Part shown: in pieces, positions 1 through 12,900 of the stretch
Numbering within the stretch: the first letter of the stretch is position 1
How the letters are laid out: each line of letters starts with the position of its first letter
DNA from: Carposina sasakii
Lineage: Eukaryota > Arthropoda > Insecta > Lepidoptera > Carposinidae
Assembly (NCBI GenBank): GCA_014607495.2
Contig: CP053152.1
Location: 12,259,899-12,323,898 of the forward strand
DNA length: 64,000 nt
Reading direction: 5' to 3'
Position numbers and translations under genes: made by a program
The notes under the pieces: model-generated
Told to the model about the DNA's origin: nothing
Seen by the model: only the letters and a program-made list of their open reading frames with translations
The model's database searches: none

Positions 1-744
1 AAAAGGGATTATGTGTTTGAGACCCACTTGCACTTATCCTAGATTTATTTTATCCACAGATTAGCATTTGCCGTCTTGCTTTTTTATGATACACACTACA
101 CACAGAAAGACATAGGTACATGACATTTTTGTTGGTTGGGTACACGGAATACCCTTTTTTTGGCAAACATGGCAAAATATTAAGTAGGCACTTGCTTTTT
201 GTTTAATTTACGTAATAAAAGCTGAATGGATGTTGATGAAATTTGACGTCATGTCCCGTATATCCCGTGCCAAGATTTATAATATGTAGGTACTTTAGTC
301 AACTTTCTTCACTTGTCCAAAAGAATGCAGCAGATAAGATATCACAAACATCTTAAATGTGACATTTACATTTTCACTAAGGGCTACTTACCTATTATAT
401 TTACTAAGCCTTTTCTATAGTGATAATTGTTTTTGTTAAATGTGGGCTCTACCATAATTGACTTATTAAAGTCCCAGACGTAAAATTATATTACAAATTT
501 GAAATAAAAATACTTACAAAATAAATAGTTTCGGTGCATTTTCCTTATATTCATGACAAGAAATAATAATCATATTTTTATAATAGGTACTGAGTACGTA
601 ATATTTAACATTGATTTTATTTGATTATCATAAAGATTTGTAGTTGTCCAATTAATTTGAACACGCTAGTTATTACAGTAACATGATCGATAGATGCCAT
701 AAAAAGTATAAAAATAAGTATTTTTCTTCATTATTTTACTTACT

Positions 745-990
745 ATACTTCTATGCTGCTCTGGGAGTGAAAAAAAAACGTATGCTGCTTCTCTTACCGG
801 GCATACTGTACAAGTCAGTAGAGGGACAAGAGGGTCTTGGTGTTTTGTAGGCGATGGGCTGATCACCTGTCCCTACTAACCGAACTTGTACATCTCAACT
901 ATACCCTCAAAATTGGTCGGAAGTGGCACCATGTGGTTCTATCGGCCCTGGGTGCTCTGCCTACCCCGTAAGGGATAAAGGCGTGTATGT
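745..990 (-). repeat. Dispersed repeat family B, copy 1
   Basis: The reverse strand starts near ctttatcccttacggggtag and ends near cagagcagcatag. It matches 12890-13145 over almost the full length and 49595-49712 in part. Confidence 0.7.
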
Positions 991-1396
991 GTGTATTTTA
1001 CTTAAATTCATTAGGTTTGATGTGCGTCTAATATAAATACATATCTATACATCAATAATAAACGACTATGTTTCAGCAGGATCATAAAGTAAATCCTACA
1101 GCCACGTTAGGCATAGCAAGAACAAATGTAAACAAAAATTAAAAAAATTACATTTGACACTATGGAATTTTTCAATATTTGTCTAAATTAGACAATGTTT
1201 AGTTTAAATAAAAGTTTAAGAAATCGAGATAAGTTCTCAGATTATTTGATAGATATGAAATTGCAAATTTTGTATGCAAACAATTTGATAGATAGTATAG
1301 TAGTATTAGTAGGTTTGATTCGTACGATGGCGAATTTGATCTCGAGTTCTAGCTTAGACAGACAGGCTAATAAACTACATAAAGTCTAGTTTATTT

Positions 1397-1617
1397 TCTT
1401 CTTCAGCCTATTGCAGTCCACGCAGTGTACGCCACAAGGCTACTGCCATAGGGGGGTTTTGCCCATAGTCACCACACAGGGCAGTGATTTTCAGACTATG
1501 TTGTCAGTACGGGAGGCGCTGCTGCCCACCTCCCGGAAATCCGTAATCGCCTTACGATACCCACGGGTAGGCAGGGGACAAACTCTACTCTACCGGCACC
1601 ACGCGGCGTATTTAAGA
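1397..1617 (-). repeat. Dispersed repeat family A, copy 1 (SINE/LINE-tail type)
   Basis: It shares ttcttcagcctattgcagtc, gcccatagtcaccac, gactatgttgtcagtacggg and caccacgcggc with the copies at 10399 and 43227. It is the reverse of the 43227 copy, whose 3' end reads cagcagtggactataatagg then ctgatgatgat. Confidence 0.7.
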
Positions 1618-2317
1618 GGAGGCAGACCATATTTAGCATCTTTTTGATGAAATATGCTGAAACGGGTGCATGTTTGTTTAATGTGAGACTATTACACTAT
1701 ATTCTTAGTACCCTTAACTATGTCATGTAAAGCCAAAAACATGATTTAATGATTTTCGCTCGATAGTTTTGTTTTTTGAAATCGACATGTTTTTTAGTAA
1801 TTTTTACTTTTATTTCGGCTATTACATGAGGTAGGCGTTTAAAATAAATTCGGATGTCAAGATAATAATGATAGTAAACTTTTGTAAAGCCAAAATTAAA
1901 AAACAATCATAATTGAACACACAATTAATAAAAATCTTTTTGAGACTTACGCTCTTTACTTCTGAGCTCAATCAGTTGTTTAGCGTGCAAGCGATATTCT
2001 ACTCTAATGCTTACAGAAAAGCGTTAAATAGTAACTTCGTGCCCGCTGACGCTCAGTACCGCGCTGTGCGCCGACGACGTAGGGTCTATGTCGCTTTCGC
2101 CCACGGCAGTGGCATTTTTTATTATCTTGCGGTGTAGGTATTACTCGATTGAGTTCGGACTAATGGGAAATAAAACTAAAAAATATGTTTCCAAAAGGAA
2201 GATGGCTCAACGTTGGAGAGAATTTTCTAAAAAGGGGAGAGAATCAAAGGTGTAAGTAGCTATAATCATAATTAGTAAGTATGTAAAGTTTAGTGCTGAG
2301 AATGCATTTTATAATGG

Positions 2318-2605
2318 ACAGCAGAAAAAACAAAATGTCGAAATTACGGGATAAAATATTTACCCGGGATAAAAAGTATAATGTGTTATTCTGATACGTA
2401 CCTAAGCTAATATAAGGTCTTTCCGAAATTAGTGATTTGCCTTTGACACGAAACTAGGAAAGTAAAAAGAAACAACTTTCACTATGGGGCCAACTCCGAT
2501 ATAGTGAAAAAAATCAGCTGTTCCATACATTTCAGGATTTTGCGTGATGAAGTAACAAACATACACACTCACAAACATACAAACTTTCACCTTTATAAAT
2601 TGGTA
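2318..2605 (+). repeat. RTE-like element, decayed copy
   Basis: It contains the diagnostic blocks aaaatgtcgaaattacggga and cccgggataaaaagta, then a tail-like caaactttcacctttataaa. The head is lost. Confidence 0.45.
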
Positions 2606-2889
2606 GAATTCCTTTGAACGATGGCGCTAGTTGCTTTGTTTATCTATGTAAAAGTCTACAAAAGAAATTAGTTCCGAAATCACACACACAGCATGAGAAG
2701 TATTCTATAAGCGCACTGCTTTACACATGAAGCACATACACAAATTTTATATACATTTACGAGTATATGTAGGTACAATATCTTTCACCCACCTAAGGAA
2801 CTTACTTACTACTACAGGTGAGGCATAAATATTGGAATAGGTATGTGGATTAGGTATTTTTCAATACTAGTCGGTACCTAATACAACGT

Positions 2890-3330
2890 GATTAGGTCAT
2901 CATCATCTTCCTGCCCTGTTCTCATTTATTTGGGGTCGGCACAATATGTACTTTTCTTCCATTCATCCCTATTATCCGTCATCTCAGTGCTCACTCCCAG
3001 TACACGCATATCCTCCCTCACACAGTCTATCCAACATTTCTTTGGTCTACTTTCTTTTCTTTATATCCATCCACACTCATGCACAAAGCTCTCTGTAAAA
3101 TATGCCTTTCATCCCGTCGCTTTACATCATAGACTCATAATATAGCTTTACATGCCCGTACCAAGACAGACGGTTACTTCGTAACTTGTCTGTGATCGGC
3201 GCAACTTTCAAACTTCCTCTTATATACACATTTCTTATTTTATCCATTCTTGTAACTCCACACATCCATCTCAACATTCTCATCTTGCTTACATGGAATT
3301 GATTTTTATCCTTCTTCTTTACGGCCCAGC
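2890..3330 (-). mobile_element. RTE-like LINE fragment (C-terminal end of reverse transcriptase ORF and 3' tail)
   Basis: The reverse strand over 3146-3300 reads KMRMLRWMCGVTRMDKIRN and later GSLKVAPITDKLRSNRLSWY, the end of a LINE ORF2 common in Lepidoptera. After a small disruption it continues with ALCMSVDGYKE and TDNRDEWKK. The TTTGGGGTCGGC-type tail next to a TCATCATCATC run at 2897-2910 marks the 3' end. The copy is 5'-truncated and frameshifted. Confidence 0.75.
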
Positions 3331-3503
3331 ATTCAGATACAAGACGACATTAGGTATTAGGTATCGCATAAAATATCATCTTATTATGAGAAATCAACCG
3401 TAAAGCATAGACTATAAGTTTTAATTTTATTATTTAGCAAAAATACTACAATATCATTAGAATATGAAGGTAATTTTTACCATTTCTAACAAGTTTATAA
3501 TAG

Positions 3504-3575
3504 CCCAGCGGTTACATCGGCGGAGTCGAAAACCAGATATTCCAGGTTCGTATCCGGGTACAGACAAGACTTTTT
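3504..3575 (+). repeat. tRNA-like SINE head (box A and box B)
   Basis: tagcccagcggttacatcgg fits a pol III box A, and aggttcgtatccgggtac fits box B about 30 nt later. They are followed by long T runs. No anticodon arm can be folded, so it is a tRNA-derived SINE head and not a tRNA gene. Confidence 0.5.
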
Positions 3576-3599
3576 TTTTCCTTTTTTTTTAACGGCCAT

Positions 3600-6500
3600 A
3601 TTGCATAAATATTAGTATGTATTAGGTCGAACAGGTACGATTTTTACCTAATCCGACCCATCTTTACTTACTACGTAGCATCTTCGGCAGCAGTTCCTTA
3701 TCTACAATATTTTGTTTATAGAATTCAAACCAATTGTGCCGAACAAAAAGTCCTGGAGTCGCCCGTCAAAGTTTATACCGAAATAATACCACCTGTAATG
3801 TTTGAAGAAAAGTGAGTGAGAACCTACCTACCTGCTATAATTTTGTTGTTTTTGCTCACTTGTTTTCACTTTTGGCTACTAAAACTTTTTTGATATTTTT
3901 AAACTCATTTCATATTTTAGCTCTCCGATTGACAGTTTGATGGTAACAGATGAGGTGGAGCATAGAACAGAAGGTATTTTACTGTATAAGGTAAATAGTA
4001 CATATATATTTCTTGGGGAGTGTAGAGGATTAGTAAGAAAAATCATTTAATTTAATTGTATAGTATTTAAACGCACATCAAATAAAATGATTTTTTTTTA
4101 GTCACAAATAATTGGAACTCATATAAAAATTACTGACTGCACAGCAAAATCCTCAAATGAGAATATTGCTAATCAAACTGCAATTTATATTTGTGGCATA
4201 CGCATACCGCTATTTATCTTTAAATAAAGTTTTTTTTATTTATGCACAGCTAATATTGCGAATGCACATTATACATACCTGTTAACCTTTTATTTTTAAA
4301 AAACACCTACTATTTATATTTAACATACAGCAATTTACCTAAATGAAACGGCATTTTTTACATAATCATCTTAATATTAAAATTTGTTATGTTACTACTT
4401 GTAACATTTTAACATATTGACTCACCTAAAAGCCTTTTTAAAAGCGATCTACATGAGTAAATTGGTCCCATTTCACATATGTATCGGATACTATTTTTTG
4501 TGATATATAAAATAAATCTTTGATATCTACCATTAATCCGTTTTATTCAAAACTTCCTAATACTTGTTGCATTGGATGAATTTCATACATAAATATAACT
4601 ATGATGCAGGTAATGTGTTCTATTGTATGAATGATTTTTAACATACCTATATTACTTATTAATAAATTAATTATTTTAATTTAATTGTATTTAGCAAACA
4701 AAAATAAAATAAACATAACATTGAAATCAATTATAATAACGACTCTATGGGTTTATATGTTCTCTGCGTTTGACCTAGCGTTGACCCGCCTGCTCGAAAG
4801 CGCGCGAATTTCGAATTTTAACACTACGCAGATCTTAACGCGTATCCTTGCATTGCGGGTGGCGGGGTATGTGGGCGGAGCAACCGTGGGACTTTTATTT
4901 GACTGCTGGCTCTTAAGTTTATTTTATCTTGTATAAATTTATGAGTCCGCAATGAGAATATTTAACCAATAACAACATTTTGCTCTTTTTAAGTAAGGCA
5001 AGTCTTAAAGAAGAGAAAAGAAACTTTCAAGTGGAAAGTGAATTGGTTGTTTATTTAAAAACAAAATGGAATGGGACCTTTTAAGAGGGTGTCCATTATA
5101 AGGGATTGTAAAAGATATTCAATTTGTTTAGGGGTTCGAAGGATGGGAGCAGCTTTGATTATTTGTTGATTTAATAGACGGTGATATAATAATAACCTTA
5201 TTCACTTCTAAATAAAATGAGAACGAAATATATCTATCTGGCAAAGTTTAGAAAAAGGATAGAAAATAGGTTTATTTATAGTTCCCATAATAACACCATA
5301 TATTGTTCATTTGAAACAGGGTATCTATATCCCATAAATAACCCAATACCTACCTATTAGACCTAGTATGGAGGGCCGAAACTCTTTGAAATTTTCTGAA
5401 GAGCATCACCACCATAATAAAGAAAGAATTTTTAATGTCTTTTAAAAAATATATTTTTAATAATGAAGTTATGACATTTACTCGCTACATTCAATGCAGC
5501 TACTCGTATGCTTCATTCATCATTATATGAAGGCGAAATACTTAGATGAGAAGATGTTTCTTCCAGTAAATACCCAGAAACATTCCAAAAGTAAGTAAAA
5601 GAGTATATTGGAAGAGAATTTGGAATAAATATGACAATGTTTGCAGCATCCCTTCTCTCAAAGGTTTGGAATGGAATTTATTACTTACCCTCGTCTGTCA
5701 ATAGAGATATATTACGGCAAGGATGTGAAATGGAAATATATTTAGGTATATATAGCATACACAACTATAGAGGAAGGTTCCTTGATATGTGCTAAAATAG
5801 ATAAATAAGTATGATTATTTAATTAGCGTTGGGTCAGGTATTGGAATTTTTTCAATCTGTTATCTGAAGTTGAACTTAGTAAAATTCTTCGTACCCAAAG
5901 CAAATAAACTTGTTTACAAACTAAAGAGTAAAATTTTGTCAACAAAGCTACAAACTAGGCGAAAACGGACAAGAAAACACGGTCTTTTCGTTATAGGTCC
6001 GAACAGCTATAACTATAAAAACCAATTTCGATTTTCCCCATTCCTTCTGTTCCCTTCTTTCGTCCGCAGTCGTAATTTGATGTAATTTTCAGGGCGGTCG
6101 CGCTCACAAATGAACCGTGCGGTGTTTGGATCAAATAACTACGAGCAGTACATATTTTTTGCAACTTTGTAGACATGTTTTTAAAAGGTGACGTTCCATT
6201 ATAACTTGGTTAGACCAGAAAAAAGCTTTGTCGCTTTATAGCTATTCGCCACTTTTATATTATTTTATACAATTCCACGAAAACCCAACTAAGTAGCACT
6301 GCGCATGAGTAGTGTCTACTATGTAAAACTAAACCCATAGATCTAGTTAATCATAGAGTTGCCGAAACGCGCCGGTGAATACTTTATAGGACACGGATTT
6401 GGCAGCTCTGTAGACTAGTCGTATAGACCGGGAGCTCCGTAACCACCTACTGAATTATTAAACAGGCGCTCTGGCTTAAGTTACTCGTGTATTTACTTAA

Positions 6501-6820
6501 TACTTGCTGGATCAAGTTGTGCCGTAATTTGGGAGACGGTGTTTTTAACGCCGAATTAGAATCCTTTGAATATATATCGGGTGATTGATTTGTCGATGCG
6601 ATTTAGGTTTCATATTTTATAACTGTGTGATCAGTCGTCCTAAAATAAACACGCCATTTTTCATGGAACTTATTTAAAATTAACTTTACTGTCATACCAT
6701 AGTTATGATCCACCTTAGCTAAACTGATCGACAGATAGAATGATGACCTGGCGTATCTCTCTGAGGACACAGTGGAACTCTTTTTAGGGACTTTTTTCTA
6801 ATGGTCAGAAAGCCTATCTA
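3600..6820. other. Intergenic, nothing recognised
   Basis: AT-rich DNA without a convincing exon or repeat end. Two locally GC-richer islands (about 4750-4900 and 6080-6440) have no readable coding content. Confidence 0.5.
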
Positions 6821-7078
6821 CAGGGTGTAACAGAAATGGTATATTAAGCGAAAAGCTATGTAAACAGCCCACTATAGAGAACCTATCCACAAAATTTCAG
6901 ACTCGAAATCACATGTTTATTTTTCCAGATAGTATGGAGAATTCCTACGCAACTCAAGAATGTTCATACAATCTCGAAAAATAAACATGTGATTTCGAGT
7001 CTCAAATTTTGGAAATGTTCTCTATAGTGGGCTGTTTATATAGCATTTCGCTTAACATACCCCTTTTGTTATACCCTG
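6821..7078. mobile_element. Foldback MITE family C, copy 1
   Basis: The outer ends cagggtgtaaca and ccctgta form inverted repeats that extend for most of the 258 bp (agcgaaaagctatgtaaaca..., gcccactatagagaac, actcgaaatcacatgttta and their reverse complements). TA flanks both ends. Confidence 0.75.
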
Positions 7079-8980
7079 TATAGGACAAAATTAATGCTGT
7101 CTTTCTCTAAAACTGCATGTAGAGACAGAATCAACTATATCTTTTATAAAGTATCAGATAGAGACATAATCAGCTATATCCTTTAAGTATGCTGTCACCG
7201 AAAATCGGCCCTAACCAAAATTAAAGTGACTGCAAAATAAAAATAAGAACCAACAAAACTGCAACTGCAGAGGCACCTTACCTTACTACCAAGCTTGTGG
7301 ACACAGAATAAACATAGTTTTATTTCAAGAGTCCTTTCACACCGACTTAAGTTTATTTTGCTGCGAAATTAAATTTTCTTCAAAAATTGCCTGCAGAATT
7401 TGTAGAAATATTAAAAGGAAAGAAGTTTTAACTAGATTAAAATAGTGAAGAGCGTTAGTAATCTTTAATATTTCTGAATAATTTCGTGTATGTAATAAGC
7501 TTTTCTTAGGAACCTTTGCCTTTAGAAAGTGGTTTTCACATTAGACCATGGAGTAATTTTCTGTTTCAAAAGTAAAAAATCTAATGTAGTCCGCAAATAC
7601 CTTGAAAGCCTTTAATGGTTAGTTAGTCTGTTTAAGACCCTAAAAGCTTTTGATCAGATATGAGTTTTATTTTAACTAACAAAAGAATGCAGACCGTCTG
7701 AATATACACAGACCGCTTTTAGGTAAATCCAAATAGACTTGCAGCAAAATCCAGCTCATGAAATATGCAGATTCCACCCATTATCTCTACTATGTAGGTA
7801 CGTTTCTGAGCGGACTGGCTGAGTCGACAGTTTTAGTTAACATTTACGATACAATGTGGTTAAATAATTCTTATTGTCTTTTTCACGTACTGTTAAAGTT
7901 TTTGTTTCAAAGATGCGCATTCAACATTGTAACTTCGTAGTCTACTAGATAATTTTTATTGATCCTTCCTTGTATTTTACTCTCGACCGACCTTCATTTA
8001 AATTTTCTCCATTCACATGGAATAAATATGTAAGCAGAGAAATAATAAAGGCATGAAAAGATGTACATATTCAAAATTACCAACGCAACTCCGATCAACA
8101 TTTTGTATCATAGGTGCGAATCGTCACCAACAGGTATCTTGCCCGTAAATAACTCAGGTACATATAAATCTAGATTAAAAAATACACCAAAAAATCCCAC
8201 TTCCAGCACCGTGCGCAGATTATCCTGATCCAGAATATAAATGAGACAGGTCCTAGGGGAGTTTTGGCAGCCGGAGCCCGACACTGGCATTAAATCACGT
8301 GGATAATTGCTATCGTTGTATGGTAATAAACCATACGTACAGGGCAATAATCTCTCTCATACAGTTTTCAAATAAGCCTAACTGTTTGTGCTTTAGTTAT
8401 GAACACTTTAAGTACTTATTCTCGATAGAGTTGTCATGTCACTTTTAGAGAGGTCCAATCAGCAGATTTACTTGCGGTTTAGTAATTGCAACGTCACTTA
8501 GTACCTATACAAAATAATTAAAATTAAATCTGGCCTTCCCTAGATTCATTTAATTGTAATACCTTTTGATTTCGAGATAAATCCTCAGATCAATGCAAAC
8601 TCATCTCAATCTTAATATACGTTTAAGTATTTCCTGTTGATTATAAGAAAATTAAAAAAAAACGACACAATTTAAAGTTTTATTACAAGTAACCAAATAG
8701 AGACAGACTACTGATTAGAAAATTACCTTGTCTAAACTAGGTATACCTAAATGAAGTTGATCACACAGGACACCATTTCGACCATTTTGGCGAAATGCCC
8801 AAACGGAACACTGGCTCTACACTGTAAATTACTCCTGATTGCATATGCCATTCTAGGCCTTGACATTCAGTGATAGATTTTAAAGTGACCATAGAATAAC
8901 TAACTAAAGTGAATATGTAGTTTATTTGTTTAAATTTATACAATTGCATGGATCTGGTGCGGTTACAGACAATATATCAC
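7079..8980. other. Intergenic, nothing recognised
   Basis: AT-rich DNA. The short frame on the minus strand near 8108-8347 shows no known motif. Confidence 0.5.
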
Positions 8981-8981
8981 T

Positions 8982-9350
8982 GTGAGTATTGCTGTATGTA
9001 CCAAATACAGTAACTTTATAGGTCAAGTTGTTTCAAAACGTACAGACAGATGGTTTGTAATAGATATCATTGCGGGTTGCGTACTGCAATACGCGATATC
9101 CAATCCCTCCCTACTTAATGGCAATGCTCGCAACTATAACATTACATTGCAATCCTCCCGGGAGGAAGCACCTGATGTAATACTTAAAATTCAATCACAC
9201 TATCCATATTTTGTTCCAAGATACGGCTTTAATGCACCTGGCGTATCCGAACGTTCGAAGTACCCTAAGCTATTTTTAAAGAAGAAATGGAATTCCGTGA
9301 TGTTATTGATGACCCCGATCAATTTGCACCGAGTATCCAATAACAGTTGA
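8982..9350 (+). other. Unassigned open frame, 122 codons
   Basis: An uninterrupted frame opens near 8982 and ends at 9350 in otherwise AT-rich DNA. No domain, signal peptide or splice context was recognised. It may be a chance frame, a decayed transposon part or a small lineage-specific gene. It lies downstream of SDR-1. Confidence 0.15.
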
Positions 9351-9964
9351 GAAGGGTTCCGTATAACCGAAAAATTCCATTTATTTACATACACCCTATG
9401 TTGGGCGTACCAGTAGATAGTTATTTACTTTGTTGTGTCCATTTGTATAGGTATACCGATTTTATGTCTAAACAATTTTGTCAATAGGTGATGTGTTTAT
9501 AATTACCAACATATTTTAAACGGATAAGATAACGTCATGTACATTTCAATTATTATCAGCAGTTGACCTTTACTTCTTCTACCTTTCTTCCTAAATCACA
9601 AAGAAAAGATATCAGTTGTCAGGCATATTGAATCATTATCTGTTTAGCTATTTTTGTATTAATTAATATTAAGTTGAATGAGCATTGTATAGGTATTAAT
9701 ATTTGGTTTAGCTATTTAATTAGAGTGAGCGAGCGTAGCAAGCATTCTGAAAGCGAAGGAATTTTTTCTCGTATGTCAAAGATAGGTTAATTAACTGCTG
9801 AACAAAAATAAAACTGTACAAATACCTTATTTATCTACAAAATTATTATTCTAAAAAGAGACTTGTTTGTATTATTAAGTTCTTACAAAATATAATTAAA
9901 TTTTCGTTCATTTACTTATTTTTACTTTGGTACACTACAAAATGCGAATTAGAGGATCATTAGC

Positions 9965-12900
9965 TTAGAAAATTTTGTCGAAGCTATATCCACCTTCTTC
10001 AGCGAAAACTTCGAAGCCTTTCCGTATGTTTTTCGTGATGTCCAGCGGTGGATTGTCATTGGCGATCACCCAGGTGGTCCCGCTTCCTGCACTCATCACG
10101 TTCACAATCCCTGTAACTGCAGATTCAACCCTGGAAATAAATAAAAAAATACATATTTACATATACAATATAGATACGGCGGTGTTCCCGAAATGGGGTA
10201 GCCAAAACTGCAGGATCGTAAGGGAGATCTTACAGTCACGTTAACATAGCGGGTACAGATGTAAAAGATCAGTGATAAGTTGCTTGCTTATCGCCTAAGA
10301 GAATGCACGAGTTCTTAGTCAACTTTTACTACATGCACGGAACGAGATGCAGCTGATGTATTCTTTTAAAGCCTTGCATCAGCACAGGACAATTTGACTT
10401 CTTCTTCAGCCTATTGCAGTCCACTCCTGGTCTCCCCCAAGGCACGCCACAAGGCTACTGCCACATTTGGTTTTGCCCATAGTCACCACGCTGGGCAGGC
10501 GGGTTGGTGACCGCACTGTGATTTTCGGACTATGTTGTCAGTACGGGAGGCGAAATTAAAAGTATTACTCAGTAACTTCAGATTAAGTACCTCAGTCAGT
10601 TTCTACCAACCCGCTATCAAAGAATCTTTTTTAGTGTTGATTGAATTCAGCTCTATATTTTATGACATAGCTCTAAATGTGAAATTGTTTTCTTATTTTC
10701 GCATATAAATGTAATTTTAACGGCACATGTGACTCTCCTACCCTTTCATATTCGGAATATGTATGACGAAAGATAACAGAATTTCGCTCGCTGTTAGGCA
10801 TATAAAATACGGTATTGTTTTTTATTATTGTGTACTGTATAATCCAAAAGGAAAATGAACGAAAAATATTATTATGGACATTATTATAAATAAAAAAATT
10901 ATATAAAAATTATTTATTCTTCGACAAAATATGAGCCTATAGTTTGTTAGTGGTACAAGATCTTATGTCTGTGTTAGTAAGTTATAATATTTGACTGTGT
11001 TCATTTATATTAATCAGTTTTTATAAAAGTCCCACTAAGAATAAGTCAAAATTCAGGTTCCGGTAAGGCTTTGTTTTCCTAGAATTGCGAGTGAAGCCTA
11101 ACATTAGCACGGGGCTATTACACATAGGATACATGGTGTATACTTATTACGAATACCAAAATATATATGTTGTTTTAAATTTTTGTTTGTCTGTCTGACT
11201 GTGTATTGCGGGTAATCTTTGTTGGACCGATTTTGACAGGACTTTAACTGGCAGATAGCTAATATAATAAGGAGGAACTTAGGCTTTTACTTTTATTCCC
11301 AAAATTCCTACGGAAACAGGAGATAGTGAAAATTCTAAAGTTCACATATCGAAGTCGCGGGCGGACCTTAGTATTCCAAAAATTATTGTCTGCAAACTGA
11401 ACCAAATAACTTAGTAAGATTCTAACTAGAACTTTGTCTTGAGAAGTATATCGCGGCTCCGAAGTTCATCGCCTCAGTGTTCAAAGTTAGTCTAGATATT
11501 GTGATGTTAATCATATTCTGACAAAAGTTTTATTATTATATTGGTAAGTATATTAAGTAATATTATATTTGCTTTAATACATATTAGGTATATAAGTTCA
11601 TCAATATTATATTTTTGTCATCAATTCATTTCGCATTTGAAAAAATCTGTCTACTCCTATATATCTTATGAGATTGTTTTTATTTCTTAAAATATTTGTG
11701 ATATTGGATATTGTCAATTTTTTTTATTATATATTCATAATAAATAAGAATAGTTTCTAAACATTTTAAATAAATTAAAGTGTGGTATATGTGTGCTATT
11801 TGATATTATTATTGCGTAGGCGTTCAGCCATATTGTAAATCTCATAAAAACAGAACATCAGGAGATCAGTTAAAATTTTTGATCTTACCTTTGCCTCTCA
11901 GTGACTTTAAAGGCGAACTCTCGTACTTCCTGTCTGTTGGGGTCAGCATTGATTGGTATTGGTTTGTGAAGAATGGCAGTGTCAGTAGGCCCGAGACAGA
12001 CGGTTACCACTCGGACCTGAGTCTTTGATACAAATTCTGGAGCCTGCAAAAACAAATTAATATGCTGAAATGCTACAGCTACACTTTGTACTTAGGGGTA
12101 ACTTAACGAGTCCCAGGAAGGAGTCATCAATGACAGATGTGTGCCACAACGGCTAAGCTACAACGGCGCCTCAATAAAATTGATCAGTCACATACAAACA
12201 TTAATGGCACTTATTTGAATGACATAAACCTGCAATATAATAAGTTAACTTAATTTTAACCTCTTCAGCCCTGCTATAAATATACTAAAATTGTATGTAT
12301 GTAGAAGCGATCATATTTACTCCAGACGCTAAAAGCTAAAAACGAGATTGACTCGCCAAAAAAAGCCCAATTTTCAATTTGAATACTATGTGTATGTACT
12401 CTACGTTCAAGATATTTGTCTTGACTTACCCCTATTGAGTTACTGAAGGCCAGTACTGCAGTTTTAGTGGCGGCATATACTGGCAAGTGTGAGCTGGGCT
12501 TCAAAGCCAGGAGTGAGGAGAGGTTGATGACCACCCCACCATAACCACCGTTAGCCACGCTCATCACATCTATCGCTCTCAGAGTACTGCTCACTGTAGC
12601 AGCCTGAAAAGAAAAGAAAAAGTTAGGTATATTTCTGTCTTTCTGGTGTATTCGATCCCAGTCACGGGCCTGTACGAGTGTATTTCATGTACCGATTTAA
12701 TAAAAATACACTTAACTATACCCGGGTAGCAGGGTTGGCATCAGAATCAGTTGGCATTGAAAAATATAAAATTCAGCAGTGGACTGCAATAGATTGATGT
12801 GATGTGATGTGAAATGATTAAGTACACTATCAATGAATAAAATAATATATACTTATCAATAAATATAGCAATACGTACATATAATCACACCTTTATCCCT

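Noticed and set aside
1..744. Coding or RNA content at the left edge
   Set aside because: AT-rich with frequent stops in all frames and no RNA fold signals.
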